Source: Anabaena sp. UHCC 0204 (GTDB taxonomy: Bacteria > Cyanobacteriota > Cyanobacteriia > Cyanobacteriales > Nostocaceae). Taken from it: a DNA stretch of 64,000 nucleotides. A program made the position numbers and the translations under genes. Positions 27,519-38,622 of this stretch are shown here, piece after piece (positions within the stretch are counted from its first letter, which is position 1; the number at the start of each line of letters is the position of its first letter). Below the pieces are notes generated by a model that did not search any database, was not told the DNA's origin, and was given only the letters and a program-made list of their open reading frames with translations. The DNA lies in assembly GCF_009711975.1 (NCBI RefSeq), contig NZ_VIKW01000004.1, forward strand, positions 62,001 through 126,000, read 5' to 3'.

Positions 27519-30500
27519 ATGAGTCATCAATCATTGAATCAGGGTCAGCAAATTTCGGATATTAATTCTCAAGACACATACCCAGGGCAAAAGTGGTTAG
27601 TGGAAGAAAGAGATGCTTGTGGAGTCGGGTTTATTACCCATCGTCAAAATATTGCCAGTCATGAAATTTTAGATAAAGCCTTAACTGCTTTAACTTGCTT
27701 AGAACATAGAGGTGGTTGTAGTGCTGACCAAGATTCTGGTGATGGTGCAGGAATATTAACAGCAATTCCTTGGAAATTATTCAGCCAAGAAAACAAAGAA
27801 CAGCAGATATTTTCATCTAATCTGATTAATTTTTCTAACTTGAGTAACATGGCAGTGGGGATGATATTTTTTCCCCAAGATCCCATAGCTGCCCAAGCAA
27901 CAAAAACCGCATTTGAGCAAATAGCAGCGGAAGAAAAACTAACTGTATTGGGCTGGCGAGTAGTTCCAGTAAATCCAGAAGTATTAGGTGTACAAGCCAA
28001 AGAAAATCAACCACAGATAGAACAAGTTTTAATTTCTTGTGCTGATAAAAGCGGTGATGAACTAGAAAGAGAATTGTATATTGCCAGTCGCCGCATTATG
28101 CAAGCGGGAAGAAAAATTTCCGAAGACTTCTATGTATGTTCATTGTCTAGCCGCACAATCGTGTATAAAGGCATGGTGCGTTCCGCCGTCTTAGGAGATT
28201 TTTACCAAGACCTAAAAAACCCTGCCTTTGTAGTGCCATTTGCGGTATATCATCGCCGCTTTAGTACCAACACCATGCCCAAATGGCCATTAGCCCAACC
28301 AATGCGGTTATTAGGTCATAACGGCGAAATTAACACCCTATTGGGAAATATTAATTGGATGATGGCCAGGGAAGCTACCCTCAGTCATCCAATTTGGCAT
28401 GATCGGTTTGATGAACTCAAGCCACTGGTAAACATTGATAATAGCGATTCCGCTACTTTAGACAATGTACTAGAGTTGTTGGTGCGATCGGGACGCAGCC
28501 CTTTAGAAGGGTTAATGATGATGGTTCCCGAAGCCTACAAAAATCAACCTTCCTTAGCTGAATATCCAGAAATTGTGGATTTCTATGAATATTACAGCGG
28601 TTTGCAAGAATCATGGGATGGACCCGCGCTGTTAGTATTTAGCGATGGTAAAAAAGTTGGGGCGACATTAGACCGCAATGGCTTAAGACCAGCGCGTTAT
28701 GTGATCACCAAAGATGATTATATCGTTGTTGCTTCCGAAGCAGGAGTTGTAGATTTCCCAGAAGAAAACATCCTCGAAAAAGGCAGACTTGGACCGGGAC
28801 AAATGATTGCGGTGGATTTAAACACCCAAGAAATCCTCAAGAACTGGGAAATTAAACAACGGATTGCTAAACAACATCCTTATGGAGAATGGTTGAAACA
28901 GCATCGCCTAGAATTGAGTCAATTAGTTGAGGGACAGTCTGTAGTTAATGGTAACGGGAATGGGAATGGACACCAAAGCCCAACTAATGGCAACGGACAA
29001 CTGACTACCAATAAAATTGATCCACAAGTCTTATTACAACAGCAAATTGCCTTTGGCTACACCATAGAAGATGTAGAAATGGTGATTCACCCCATGGCTA
29101 GTACAGGTGCAGAAGCAACTTTCTGTATGGGGGATGATATTCCTTTGGCTGTGTTGTCAGAAAAACCCCATTTGCTGTACGACTATTTTAAACAGCGGTT
29201 TGCTCAAGTTACTAATCCAGCAATTGATCCTTTACGGGAAAAGTTGGTAATGTCCTTGACGGTGGAATTGGGGGAAAGGGGAAATTTATTAGAACCCAAA
29301 GCAGAATACGCCCGCAGACTTAAATTAGAGTCACCTGTACTTACCCAGACAGAGTTAGAAGCCATTAAGTTGTCAGGATTTGGGACGGCTGAATTATCAA
29401 CTTTATTCCCCATAGCCACAGGACCGAATGGTTTAAAAACGGCTGTGGAATCTTTGCAACAACAAGCTGCTGAATCGGTGCGGGCTGGTGCAAAGATTTT
29501 AATCTTAAGCGATCGCACAGGTACAGGCATTGCTGCGGAATATACTTATATTCCGCCTTTATTAGCCATCGGTGCGGTTCATCATCACTTAATCCGTGAA
29601 GGGTTGCGGATGAAAACATCCTTAATTGTGGATACCGCCCAATGTTGGAGTACCCATCATTTTGCTTGTTTGTTGGGTTATGGTGCTGGTGCGATTTGTC
29701 CTTATATGGCTTTAGATACTGTCAGTGCTTGGTGGGCTGAACCCAAAACCCAGCAGTTTATGACTAGGGGCAAAATTGCTACCTTGACTTTAAACCAAGC
29801 GATCGCCAATTATCGTAAAGCTGTAGAATCGGGTTTGCTGAAAATCCTCTCAAAAATGGGAATTTCGCTACTTTCCAGTTATCAAGCGGCGCAAATATTT
29901 GAAGCGATTGGGATTGGTGGTGATTTATTAGCTTTGGGTTTTAGGGGGACAACTTCCCGAATTGGGGGGTTAAGTGTCAGTGAATTAGCCCAAGAGGTAC
30001 TATCGTTCCACAGCAAGGCTTTCCCCGAATTGACGGCGAAAAAGTTGGAAAACTTAGGTTTTGTCCAATATCGTCCCGGTGGTGAATACCACATGAACAG
30101 CCCAGAATTAGCGAAGGCGCTGCATAAAGCTGTAAATGGCAAGCAATATGACCATTATGAAGTTTATAAACAGCATCTCCAAGATAGACCAGTGACGGCG
30201 TTGCGAGATTTATTAGATTTCCAAAGTGATCGCTCACCCATTCCTTTAGAACAGGTAGAATCAATCAATGATATCGTGAAGCGTTTCTGTACTGGAGGGA
30301 TGTCTTTAGGGGCATTGTCACGAGAAGCACATGAAACTTTAGCGATCGCCATGAATCGCATTGGTGGTAAATCTAATTCTGGTGAAGGTGGCGAAGATCC
30401 AGTCCGTTACAACGCCTTAAATGATGTTGATACTGCTGGGAAATCTCCTACTCTTCCCCATCTCAACGGGTTAAGAAATGGTGACACTGCTGCCAGTGCC

Positions 30501-32225
30501 ATTAGACAAGTTGCATCAGGACGCTTTGGTGTAACTCCCCAATACTTAGCCACAGCTAAACAAATTGAAATCAAAATTGCCCAAGGTGCAAAACCAGGAG
30601 AAGGTGGACAGCTACCTGGACCCAAGGTAAGCCCATACATTGCCATGTTGCGGCGTTCTAAGCCTGGTGTGACTTTGATTTCACCACCACCCCACCATGA
30701 CATTTATTCAATTGAAGACTTAGCCCAGTTAATTTTTGACTTGCACCAAATTAACCCCAAAGCCCAAGTTTCGGTGAAATTAGTCGCAGAAATTGGTATT
30801 GGCACAATTGCAGCAGGTGTGGCTAAAGCAAATGCGGATATTATCCAAATTTCTGGACATGATGGCGGTACTGGTGCATCACCCCTTTCTTCCATTAAAC
30901 ACGCAGGTAGTCCTTGGGAATTGGGTTTAACAGAAGTGCATCGAGTATTGATGGAAAACAGCTTGCGCGATCGCGTCATCTTGCGTGTAGATGGTGGTCT
31001 GAAAAGCGGCTGGGATGTCCTAATTGGGGCGTTAATGGGGGCTGAGGAGTTCGGATTCGGTTCAATAGCTATGATTGCCGAAGGCTGCATTATGGCGCGG
31101 ATTTGCCACACTAATAACTGTCCTGTGGGTGTAGCTTCTCAGAAGGAAGAACTGCGGAAACGGTTTACAGGAATTCCCGAAAACGTTGTTAACTTCTTCT
31201 ACTTCATCGCGGAAGAGGTGCGGAGTCTATTGGCTAAATTGGGATATCGTTCTTTATCAGAAGTAACAGGCCGGGCTGATTTATTAACTGTTCGTGCTGA
31301 TACCAAACTCAATAAAACCCAAGCTTTGAATTTGGATTGTTTAACGAAACTACCAGATACAAAATCTAATCGTAGTTGGTTGTTACATGAAGAAGTTCAC
31401 AGCAACGGACCAGTTTTAGATGACCAATTACTAGCTGATGCAGATATTCAAGCTGCAATTGGGCATCAAGGTACAGTTAGCAAAACCTTCACCGTCGTCA
31501 ATACCGATAGAACAGTCGGTGCTAGGTTAACTGGGGCGATCGCTCATAAATACGGGGACAACGGCTTTACAGGGCAAATTAACCTCAACTTCCAAGGGAG
31601 TGTGGGGCAGAGTTTCGGCGCATTTAACCTCGATGGTGTCATCCTCACCCTAGCAGGAGAAGCTAACGACTATGTAGGTAAGGGCATGAATGGTGGGGAA
31701 ATTATTATTAAGCCCCCCGCAAATGCTACTTATAACCCAGCGGAAAATGTGATTGTGGGGAATACTTGCCTTTACGGTGCTACTGGTGGGGTTTTATTTG
31801 CTAATGGTTTAGCTGGAGAACGGTTTGCGGTGCGGAACTCCAAGGGTACAGCGGTAATTGAAGGGGCTGGTGATCACTGCTGTGAATATATGACTGGTGG
31901 TGTGATTGTTGTTCTGGGTAAGGTCGGCCGCAACGTTGGTGCAGGAATGACTGGTGGATTAGCTTACTTCTTAGATGAAGCAGGTAATTTCCCTGATTTA
32001 GTTAATCACGCCATTGTCAATGTGCAACGAGTTGTGAGTGATGCTGGTGTACAGCAATTGTATGAGTTAATTAAAACTCATGCACATAGAACTGGTTCAC
32101 CCAAAGCCCAGGAAATTATTGCCAATTGGGCAGAGTATTTACCCAAATTCTGGCAGTTAGTCCCACCCTCTGAAGCTGATAGTCCCGAAGCAAAAACAGA
32201 GGCAAAACAATTAAGTTCTGTTTAA
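27519..32225 (+). CDS. gltB: Glutamate synthase (GOGAT), large form, probably ferredoxin-dependent
   Basis: 1568 aa. Cys34 in [10 protein letters not shown] should become the N-terminal nucleophile of the glutaminase domain after removal of a 33-residue propeptide. The central and FMN-binding synthase domains follow ([36 protein letters not shown]). The 3Fe-4S ligands are C1190, C1196 and C1201 in [15 protein letters not shown]. The C-terminal beta-helix (GXXGXXXG repeats) ends the protein. It makes two glutamates from glutamine and 2-oxoglutarate, central to ammonium assimilation. No small NADPH subunit lies nearby, which favours the ferredoxin enzyme (also called glsF or gltS). A low-complexity NGNGNGNGH linker near residues 475-495 is unusual. 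Confidence 0.95.
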   Translation: MSHQSLNQGQQISDINSQDTYPGQKWLVEERDACGVGFITHRQNIASHEILDKALTALTCLEHRGGCSADQDSGDGAGILTAIPWKLFSQENKEQQIFSSNLINFSNLSNMAVGMIFFPQDPIAAQATKTAFEQIAAEEKLTVLGWRVVPVNPEVLGVQAKENQPQIEQVLISCADKSGDELERELYIASRRIMQAGRKISEDFYVCSLSSRTIVYKGMVRSAVLGDFYQDLKNPAFVVPFAVYHRRFSTNTMPKWPLAQPMRLLGHNGEINTLLGNINWMMAREATLSHPIWHDRFDELKPLVNIDNSDSATLDNVLELLVRSGRSPLEGLMMMVPEAYKNQPSLAEYPEIVDFYEYYSGLQESWDGPALLVFSDGKKVGATLDRNGLRPARYVITKDDYIVVASEAGVVDFPEENILEKGRLGPGQMIAVDLNTQEILKNWEIKQRIAKQHPYGEWLKQHRLELSQLVEGQSVVNGNGNGNGHQSPTNGNGQLTTNKIDPQVLLQQQIAFGYTIEDVEMVIHPMASTGAEATFCMGDDIPLAVLSEKPHLLYDYFKQRFAQVTNPAIDPLREKLVMSLTVELGERGNLLEPKAEYARRLKLESPVLTQTELEAIKLSGFGTAELSTLFPIATGPNGLKTAVESLQQQAAESVRAGAKILILSDRTGTGIAAEYTYIPPLLAIGAVHHHLIREGLRMKTSLIVDTAQCWSTHHFACLLGYGAGAICPYMALDTVSAWWAEPKTQQFMTRGKIATLTLNQAIANYRKAVESGLLKILSKMGISLLSSYQAAQIFEAIGIGGDLLALGFRGTTSRIGGLSVSELAQEVLSFHSKAFPELTAKKLENLGFVQYRPGGEYHMNSPELAKALHKAVNGKQYDHYEVYKQHLQDRPVTALRDLLDFQSDRSPIPLEQVESINDIVKRFCTGGMSLGALSREAHETLAIAMNRIGGKSNSGEGGEDPVRYNALNDVDTAGKSPTLPHLNGLRNGDTAASAIRQVASGRFGVTPQYLATAKQIEIKIAQGAKPGEGGQLPGPKVSPYIAMLRRSKPGVTLISPPPHHDIYSIEDLAQLIFDLHQINPKAQVSVKLVAEIGIGTIAAGVAKANADIIQISGHDGGTGASPLSSIKHAGSPWELGLTEVHRVLMENSLRDRVILRVDGGLKSGWDVLIGALMGAEEFGFGSIAMIAEGCIMARICHTNNCPVGVASQKEELRKRFTGIPENVVNFFYFIAEEVRSLLAKLGYRSLSEVTGRADLLTVRADTKLNKTQALNLDCLTKLPDTKSNRSWLLHEEVHSNGPVLDDQLLADADIQAAIGHQGTVSKTFTVVNTDRTVGARLTGAIAHKYGDNGFTGQINLNFQGSVGQSFGAFNLDGVILTLAGEANDYVGKGMNGGEIIIKPPANATYNPAENVIVGNTCLYGATGGVLFANGLAGERFAVRNSKGTAVIEGAGDHCCEYMTGGVIVVLGKVGRNVGAGMTGGLAYFLDEAGNFPDLVNHAIVNVQRVVSDAGVQQLYELIKTHAHRTGSPKAQEIIANWAEYLPKFWQLVPPSEADSPEAKTEAKQLSSV

Positions 32226-32227
32226 TT

Positions 32228-32440
32228 TGTCTGAATCAGGATTTACAGGATTGGATTAAATACTTTGTTTGTATTCATCCTGTTCATCCTTTAATCTTTT
32301 TTGTCTGAATCAGGATTTAGAGGATTTAAGGATTTACAGGATTGGATTAATTACTTTGTCTGTATTCATCCTGTTCATCCTTTAATCCTGGTTATCCTGA
32401 TTCAGACATTTAATCCTGGTTATCCTGATTCAGACATTTA
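32228..32440. repeat. Direct and inverted repeats filling the gltB downstream spacer
   Basis: Two direct copies (about 32228-32298 and 32301-32388) share TCTGAATCAGGATTT, ACAGGATTGGATTAA and TATTCATCCTGTTCATCC. Two inverted copies of the end sequence (TATCCTGATTCAGACATTTA) follow at 32393-32440. The repeats run from just after the gltB stop to the stop of the convergent gene. The arms could form a large hairpin that ends transcription from both sides. Confidence 0.75.
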
Positions 32441-33379
32441 AGGTTTCTTGGATTTTTGAGCAACTACTTGTGAATATTGATTTTGCATTTCTAAAAGTTC
32501 GGGAACAGTGACAAATTCATAACCTTGATTGCGAAATCTACTAATGATTTCTGGTAATGCTTTGACGGTGTGAGCGCGATCGCCTCCTCCATCGTGCATT
32601 AACACAATTCCTCCGGGTCTTGCTCCTCTAAAAATGTTATTAATCAGTTTTGGTACACCTGGACGAGAGTAGTCTATAGAATCAGCCGACCACATAATAA
32701 CAGCATATTTATTACTCTTAGCGTAAGCCGCCACCCCATTACTCATAATCCCTCCAGGTGGACGGAACAAACTAGTTTTCACCCCTGTAGTTTTATAAAT
32801 TATATCTGTAGTGTTGGCAACTTCATAAGCTGCTGCTTGTGCATTCATGTGGTGATACCAGTGATGCCAAGTATGGTTAGCAATAGTATGACCATCTGTA
32901 ACTACTCGCTTTGTTAAATCAGGATAATTTTTGACATTCTGCCCAACAACGAAAAATGTACCTTTGATATTATTTTTCTTGAGAATATCTAATACCTGTG
33001 CCGTACTATTAGGCCAAGGACCATCATCAAAAGTTAAGGCAATTACTTTCTTACCTGCGGGAAGTTTGGCCTCTTTGATCACAGCACCTTGAAAATTAGA
33101 TGGAACATCAGTCGCAAATCCCTTCGCTTGTGCTTCTTGTTGCCAACTGGTGAGCATTTCTGTTTTAAACTTCTCTAACCGCTGCTGAGTTACTACATTA
33201 GCAGTAATATCTTTAACACTGTTGCTTTGGCTTTGAGCATCGGAGGTGTTAGTTTTGAAGAGGATCATTAATGCAATACTAAAAGTGCCAGTTAGTCCCA
33301 GCAATGCAATTAATATTCCCTGTGTGCCAAAAAACGACTTATTATTTTCCACAACATAACTCCTTAAGGGGGTGAGCAA
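32438..33379 (-). CDS. Membrane-anchored polysaccharide deacetylase (NodB homology domain)
   Basis: 313 aa. A single hydrophobic segment (GILIALLGLTGTFSIALMIL, residues about 20-40) should anchor it with the catalytic domain outside the cytoplasm. The NodB domain motifs are complete: ALTFDDGPWPNST (catalytic Asp pair), NHTWHH (metal-binding His pair), LFRPPGG and VLMHDGG. Such CE4 enzymes remove N-acetyl groups from peptidoglycan or exopolysaccharide. It is convergent with gltB; its stop codon lies in the shared repeat. Confidence 0.9.
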   Translation of the reverse strand: MLTPLRSYVVENNKSFFGTQGILIALLGLTGTFSIALMILFKTNTSDAQSQSNSVKDITANVVTQQRLEKFKTEMLTSWQQEAQAKGFATDVPSNFQGAVIKEAKLPAGKKVIALTFDDGPWPNSTAQVLDILKKNNIKGTFFVVGQNVKNYPDLTKRVVTDGHTIANHTWHHWYHHMNAQAAAYEVANTTDIIYKTTGVKTSLFRPPGGIMSNGVAAYAKSNKYAVIMWSADSIDYSRPGVPKLINNIFRGARPGGIVLMHDGGGDRAHTVKALPEIISRFRNQGYEFVTVPELLEMQNQYSQVVAQKSKKP

Positions 33380-33775
33380 TCAGTGATAGCAGCGATCGCT
33401 CTGACGGTAGGTTATAACACATTTTTCTATATATTGAGATTCTCAGTTATTGATGATAAATTATGCAAATTGCAATACATATTTACATATATTCCTCAAT
33501 TCAATATATATCTACTCATAAACCAAGTACATATCCCATAATCATTACTATGAATTATCATCTGTATGGAGATTAATCTATCTTTAACTGCTTTTATTCA
33601 TAGGTTGATCTGACAACAAAGGTGATTTTTCCTCAATACCAAAAAATATTTAGACGATAATTAACGAACTATAGTTTCTCACTTGTGAATAATGGTTAGT
33701 AGTTACCTTAGCTACTATTCTAAACTTAATGCCATAAATTTTCATCACCAATTGATGACTTTTGATTAGCTAATT
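33380..33775. other. AT-rich spacer without features
   Basis: About 400 bases between the EamA-like gene and the deacetylase gene, both on the minus strand. It should contain the deacetylase promoter and the end of the EamA-like transcript. I see no gene, repeat or clear terminator. Confidence 0.4.
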
Positions 33776-34144
33776 TTACTTTTTCCAAACTACTAATATA
33801 ACTCCTGTAACAATCAAACCTAATCCAAAAACACGGGTTAGAGAAATAGGTTCTTTTAAAATAAAATACCCCAATAATACGGAAAATATATAACCAACGG
33901 AAACAGCAGGAGCAGCAACACTAAGATTTACTCTCGTTAACAGTAGAATATAGGCTACTGCACCAATCCCATAACAACTTAGTCCTAATAAAAGTTCTGG
34001 TGTGGTGACAATACTGAGAATATGATTAACAGCATTACCAGTATCAACTTTTCCTAATTTAATCGCTCCCATTTTCAAAAAAAACTGTCCAGCTACACTA
34101 ATGAGAACTGACATCATCAGTAAACTAAATTCTTGTGGTGACAC
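33776..34144 (-). CDS. Small EamA/SMR-type membrane protein (ArnE/ArnF-like)
   Basis: 122 aa with four hydrophobic helices. The last two (APAVSVGYIFSVLLGYFILKEPISLTRVFGLGLIVTGVILVVW in outline) match the half-EamA / small-multidrug-resistance fold. Proteins of this size beside polyprenyl-phosphate glycosyltransferases, as here, act as flippases for undecaprenyl-phosphate sugars (ArnE/ArnF). That role is inferred from context. It is divergent from the GT2 gene. Confidence 0.75.
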   Translation of the reverse strand: MSPQEFSLLMMSVLISVAGQFFLKMGAIKLGKVDTGNAVNHILSIVTTPELLLGLSCYGIGAVAYILLLTRVNLSVAAPAVSVGYIFSVLLGYFILKEPISLTRVFGLGLIVTGVILVVWKK

Positions 34145-34178
34145 AGATATTACCCTTAGATACTAAATTTTACACAAA

Positions 34179-34223
34179 TTGTCAATTAATAATTGACAAT
34201 TGACAATTGATAATTGACAATTG
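34179..34223. repeat. TTGACAATTGA-type tandem repeat
   Basis: Overlapping TTGTCAAT/ATTGACAA units make several alternative hairpins over 45 bases. Same family as the heptamer arrays at 54 and 55 kb. It lies between the divergent EamA-like and GT2 genes. Confidence 0.65.
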
Positions 34224-34369
34224 TTTCATTCCAGGTTTTAAACCTCTCCTTTAAAGGAGAAAAAAGCAAAAAATTCCTATTTCTCCATTTTCATATTTAA
34301 AGTGCGAGGTAAATTTAAATTTTCCATTGTCCATTGTTGAAGTTTATTGGAGAAATTTAAGCAGCAAAT

Positions 34370-35338
34370 ATGAAAATTTCAGTAGTCATTCCTTTTTACA
34401 ATGAAGAAGCTAACATTGATCAACTATTTAAAAGACTGGAAACAATTATCAACTCCCTTGATATAGAATATGAGATTATATGTGTAAATGATGGCAGCAA
34501 AGATAACACCCTTGAATATTTAATACAACATCATACTCGTAATCCAGTTATTAAAGTCGTTAGCTTGTCCCGTAATTTTGGCAAAGAAATAGCTTTAACT
34601 GCTGGTCTTGATTATACTACAGGGGATGCAGTTATCCCTATTGATGCGGATCTTCAAGATCCACCGGAATTAATTGAACAACTAATTGCCAAATGGCAAG
34701 AAGGTTATGACGTAGTTTATGCAACTCGTGGTTATCGTTGGGGGGAAAGTTGGTTAAAACGCTTTACTGCTAATAATTTCTATGGAGTCATGGAGAGTTT
34801 CAGCAATATTCCCATACCCCGTAATACTGGAGATTTCCGGTTAATGGATCGTCGAGTCGTGGAAGCTATCAAGAAATTACCAGAAAGAACACGGTTTATG
34901 AAAGGTTTGTTTTCTTGGGTAGGTTATAGACAAACTGCTATAATTTATGATCGTTCTCCACGCTACAGAGGACTAACAAAATGGAATTATTGGAGTCTTT
35001 GGAATTTTGCTATTGATGGTATTACTTCCTTTAGTTCATTACCTTTGAGAATGTGGACTTACATCGGCTGTTTCATATCCTTAGTTGCGTTTTTATATGC
35101 TACTTATTTAATGATTCGTACCTTAATTTTGGGCATAGATGTTCCTGGATATGCTTCTTTAATGGTGACAATATTATTTGTTGGGGGTATTCAACTCATC
35201 AATTTAGGAATTATTGGTGAATATATTGGACGTATTTATGAAGAAGTGAAAGGAAGACCTCTATATTTAGTTAGAGATGCTTATGGATTTGATAATAGTG
35301 GAGATAATGATAATATCAAATCAGATCAAGTTTCCTGA
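34370..35338 (+). CDS. GT2 polyprenyl-phosphate sugar transferase (GtrB/ArnC/DPM1-like)
   Basis: 322 aa. The GT-A domain starts KISVVIPFYNEEANIDQLF, with VNDGSKDNT and IPIDADLQDPPELI (the DxD-type metal site). Two transmembrane helices lie at the C-terminus (about residues 235-258 and 268-292), as in GtrB and ArnC-type enzymes. The protein should transfer a sugar from a nucleotide donor to a polyprenyl phosphate on the cytoplasmic face. With the flippase-like gene (divergent) and the two GT-C-like proteins downstream it outlines a lipid-linked glycosylation path. Confidence 0.88.
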   Translation: MKISVVIPFYNEEANIDQLFKRLETIINSLDIEYEIICVNDGSKDNTLEYLIQHHTRNPVIKVVSLSRNFGKEIALTAGLDYTTGDAVIPIDADLQDPPELIEQLIAKWQEGYDVVYATRGYRWGESWLKRFTANNFYGVMESFSNIPIPRNTGDFRLMDRRVVEAIKKLPERTRFMKGLFSWVGYRQTAIIYDRSPRYRGLTKWNYWSLWNFAIDGITSFSSLPLRMWTYIGCFISLVAFLYATYLMIRTLILGIDVPGYASLMVTILFVGGIQLINLGIIGEYIGRIYEEVKGRPLYLVRDAYGFDNSGDNDNIKSDQVS

Positions 35339-35350
35339 TTATACTATTTA

Positions 35351-36721
35351 TTAACCTAACCATTTATCTTGACCATATTTAATCCATTGTTCTACTAACA
35401 TAAAGGCAGAAATCAAACTCATAAATAACAAAGTTTGATATTTAATTTTACCGGGAATACAGCGATATAAATATCCTAAAGCCAAGAAAAAGTAGGGTAT
35501 AGCAAATGTATGTCTACCTAAACTCATTAAACGATCCCATGTGAAGAAATTAATCAATGAATGAGCAGTAGCAAAGTAAACACAAAACCAGAAAATATAG
35601 TTAACAGCTAAATTGTTAGTATAATCAGGAAGTTTTATTTTAGTTACATTGATTTTATATTTTATTGATTTAATCAAGTGGTAAACATATACCAATATTA
35701 ATAAAGGTGGATATAAATAAAAGATACTCCACCAAATTCGATATTTGGGAACAGATATAATGTTTTGTTGTTGAGTAAACTTGTAATATGTAAAAATCAA
35801 AGACAAACACAAAATTATCAAAGGTAAATAAAACCCGATAATATCAATTAAAGGTGATTTGGGAAATAATAGTAACTCTAAATGAATACCTAATTTTCTA
35901 CCCCACAGACTTTGATCATCAAAAGGTGCAAAAAAATTACCTCTAGTCTTGAAACAAAAGCTCCCATAAACACAATAACCTAGTAATGAAGCAACCCATA
36001 TAGTTACAGTTGTTTTAATTTCATACTGATATTTTTGCAGATTTATTAACAAATTCTGCCAAGAATATTTATTTATTTTCAACATTTCTAAACCAATAAT
36101 AGTTATTAAAGTTAAGATAGTTGCAAAAAATATTTGAATTAATATAGGTCTAGTTAAACTCATTAAAAATGTAATAATGAATAAAAAACCAAGTTTAAGA
36201 TTTTGATTAATTTTGTTATTAGGTAAACAAACCCAAATAAATAATGTACTAAACAGAGAAAATAAGCTTTCTGTGTAACCAATAACTCTAAAAATTGCCA
36301 TTGGGTTAACAGTATAAGCTAACATCATCCAAAAAGCTAAATATGTACGCTGCAAAGCTATTTTAAAAACCCAATATAGTACAAAATTAGTGATAAAAAA
36401 TATAACTGTAGACAGCAATAAAAAATAATGTGCTGCTTGTTCTATAGTTTGGGGATGAAAGAGGTTACGAATAATAAAAGGCCACAGGGGATAAAATGCC
36501 TTACAACTGGGATTAACTGCCATTTTTGCATAATGTTCTACGTCCCAATAGTAATTTTTATGAAGTCTGACTGGAGGAATGGCACGAAATAATTTTGATG
36601 GAGAAAAGAATTTATGAAAAGCATCAGGATAGATCAGCATTCCTATAGCAACACAAAGAATAAATACACTACAGATAATTAAGGGTAGTATCCAGTTAAT
36701 ATTTTTTTGTTTTTGAAACAT
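35351..36721 (-). CDS. Multi-spanning membrane protein, PIG-V/GT-C-like
   Basis: 456 aa with about nine hydrophobic segments. NYYWDVEHYAKMA with FYPLWPFIIRN, and later NPMAIFRVIGYTESLFSLFS, resemble the PIG-V-type mannosyltransferase family, with an Asp in the first extracytoplasmic loop as in GT-C enzymes. It probably uses a polyprenyl-phosphate sugar as donor. It starts 20 bases after the DUF2079 gene and is convergent with the GT2 gene (12 bases between stops). Acceptor and sugar unknown. Confidence 0.6.
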   Translation of the reverse strand: MFQKQKNINWILPLIICSVFILCVAIGMLIYPDAFHKFFSPSKLFRAIPPVRLHKNYYWDVEHYAKMAVNPSCKAFYPLWPFIIRNLFHPQTIEQAAHYFLLLSTVIFFITNFVLYWVFKIALQRTYLAFWMMLAYTVNPMAIFRVIGYTESLFSLFSTLFIWVCLPNNKINQNLKLGFLFIITFLMSLTRPILIQIFFATILTLITIIGLEMLKINKYSWQNLLINLQKYQYEIKTTVTIWVASLLGYCVYGSFCFKTRGNFFAPFDDQSLWGRKLGIHLELLLFPKSPLIDIIGFYLPLIILCLSLIFTYYKFTQQQNIISVPKYRIWWSIFYLYPPLLILVYVYHLIKSIKYKINVTKIKLPDYTNNLAVNYIFWFCVYFATAHSLINFFTWDRLMSLGRHTFAIPYFFLALGYLYRCIPGKIKYQTLLFMSLISAFMLVEQWIKYGQDKWLG

Positions 36722-36741
36722 TTTTATCTGTAATTATTTGA

Positions 36742-38139
36742 CTAATTTTTCACAAATAAGAAAACATCATCTTGTTGATATTGCTTCTGGTATTTTGGAT
36801 TTCTTTCTAATTTTTGAACCAGATGTTTAGAAAATTCTTGATTGCCTCCTCCAGCAGGATGACGAACATTTAATAAGACATAATCAAAAATATCTAGGTC
36901 TTTATTTTGAGAATCTTGATCTGTTAATTTAATTAATTTACGATGACTTAAATGTGGTGCAATAACTGAAGTAGTATAAACCCCTCCTTGACTTTTTACT
37001 AAAGCAATAGCTTCTCTTGTAGCTGGTAAATTATCTATATACTCTAAATATTTACCGGTAAAATGAGTAAATTTTGCCAAGCACAAAAATGTTAGTAATG
37101 ACCAAATAATGATTTCTCGTTTGTTTTGTAAAAATCCTTTACCAAGAGATAGACTAGCAATAACACCTAATATCAAGAATGGTAAAATCGGTAAGGAGTA
37201 TTGGTGTATTAAGTCTTTTTGTGATTGATCATTAGCAAGTATATTCATAGCTAAACAAGGAATTGCTCCTACTAAACAAGTTATAGTTTGATGTGATAAT
37301 CCCCAAATTATCGGTAATAAAAGTAAAGCCAAATAGAATAAATTATCAAAAGAAAAGATATGATCTAATAAAATAAATGGGTTTGAAAATAAATTTTCAA
37401 CTACTTCAGTAAAAGAACTTCCTAAATAATTATAGCGCCCAAGATGGCGTTCTACAGAAGCTACTTCTGTACCAAAATAGGGGATAATTCCTTTAGTAGT
37501 AATTACAAACCAAGTAATACCAGAAATAATAGCGATCGCACCATAAAAACGGCGATTTTCGCATAACATTAACCATATCCCCATAGCTAAAATTGTTAGA
37601 GAGAATACTTCTTTGCAAGCCAGTACAATAAGAATACTAAAACAAAACTGCCAAATTTTTTTTTCTCTAGCTGCAAAAATCATTGTCAAAAGTGCGGGGA
37701 TAGCGATCGCATCTGGGTGAAAATCAAACAAGTTAGAATTGTACACTACTGGATATAGTAAGTACACTGCTGTCATTGCTACTGCTTGACTTTCTTTTAA
37801 CCCTGCTTGCAGTGCTATAAAATATGTCGGTAAAGCACCCAAAGATAAAGCAACAGACTGGATTGCAAATAGCCAATAAACACTAGGATAAATTTTGTAT
37901 AATAAAGCTAAAGGATACAAAATCCCAGAAGCATGATCACCAAGAATATGAAAATTAAGGAAAGAAGAAATCGGTACTTGCCCCTGACTAATTAAATAAA
38001 TTGCTTGATCAAAAATTCCTAAATCCCAAGCAGTTGATTGAAATAATAAATGTCGTATACTACTACAAACAAATAAAATAAAAGCACTAATACCAATTAT
38101 CCGAACTAACGGATTAGGTTTCATAAATTCTTTTTCCAT
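36742..38139 (-). CDS. DUF2079 membrane protein
   Basis: 465 aa from the ATG at 38139; the reading frame is open further upstream, but that stretch encodes the strong GGAGGGAGGTGAG ribosome-binding site. Residues include STAWDLGIFDQAIYLISQGQ, FLNFHILGDHASGILYPLALLY and DFHPDAIAIPALLTMIFAA, the hallmarks of DUF2079, a GT-C-like family. About ten transmembrane segments are present. The C-terminal 110 residues form a soluble domain. It precedes the PIG-V-like gene by 20 bases and is probably co-transcribed. Confidence 0.8.
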   Translation of the reverse strand: MEKEFMKPNPLVRIIGISAFILFVCSSIRHLLFQSTAWDLGIFDQAIYLISQGQVPISSFLNFHILGDHASGILYPLALLYKIYPSVYWLFAIQSVALSLGALPTYFIALQAGLKESQAVAMTAVYLLYPVVYNSNLFDFHPDAIAIPALLTMIFAAREKKIWQFCFSILIVLACKEVFSLTILAMGIWLMLCENRRFYGAIAIISGITWFVITTKGIIPYFGTEVASVERHLGRYNYLGSSFTEVVENLFSNPFILLDHIFSFDNLFYLALLLLPIIWGLSHQTITCLVGAIPCLAMNILANDQSQKDLIHQYSLPILPFLILGVIASLSLGKGFLQNKREIIIWSLLTFLCLAKFTHFTGKYLEYIDNLPATREAIALVKSQGGVYTTSVIAPHLSHRKLIKLTDQDSQNKDLDIFDYVLLNVRHPAGGGNQEFSKHLVQKLERNPKYQKQYQQDDVFLFVKN

Positions 38140-38622
38140 CTCACCTCCCTCCAATTAAACTTTAAATACTTATCTCTAACAATTAGATATATATAGGAAG
38201 CCTACATGATTGCTGAAAAATATAAATTTTGGTGGGCAATGTCCATCCTACGTATATATTCAAAAATTAAATAGTAATCCTATAGAAATACAAGTGATGA
38301 CAGCAGGTTACTTACCAGATGAATTAAGCAAAGGTTTTATTTATTGCTCAAGTATTAGAACTTACCATGATTTGATGTAATTAATCACGCAAATTTACTG
38401 AAATATTAGAAAATTAATATTTCACATGGTTAAGCAATAATTATTACTGATAGATGAAGGTTTTGGTAATTTTAATTTTTTATTGAATGATAATTAAGAT
38501 ATATTTCAGGTTTAGCTCTAATCTTTTCTAAAATCTCAAAACTTCCATATTTATAAAAATTTGATGGGTAAAGCAAAAGCTAAACCCATCTCACAAATAG
38601 TTATAAATGTCTATTTGGAAAT
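38140..38622. other. Spacer between DUF2079 and DUF4335 genes
   Basis: About 480 AT-rich bases. TTTGGTGGGCAATGTCCATCC (in part) at about 38228 resembles a common cyanobacterial dispersed repeat. A 27-codon frame from 38297 has no family. A terminator hairpin for the DUF4335 gene lies at 38563-38590. Confidence 0.4.
38563..38590 (-). terminator. Terminator-like hairpin after the DUF4335 gene
   Basis: GATGGGT and ACCCATC pair perfectly with an inner AGC/GCT stem. Read on the minus strand the stem is followed by AAATTTTTAT. It lies 32 bases past the gene's stop. Confidence 0.55.

Noticed and set aside
27659-31111. Several minus-strand frames inside glutamate synthase
   Set aside because: All are shadows of the gltB coding sequence.
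38155-38500. Remnant of a transposase or IS
   Set aside because: A TTGGTGGGCAATG-like repeat is present, but no transposase motif or terminal repeat pair was found.
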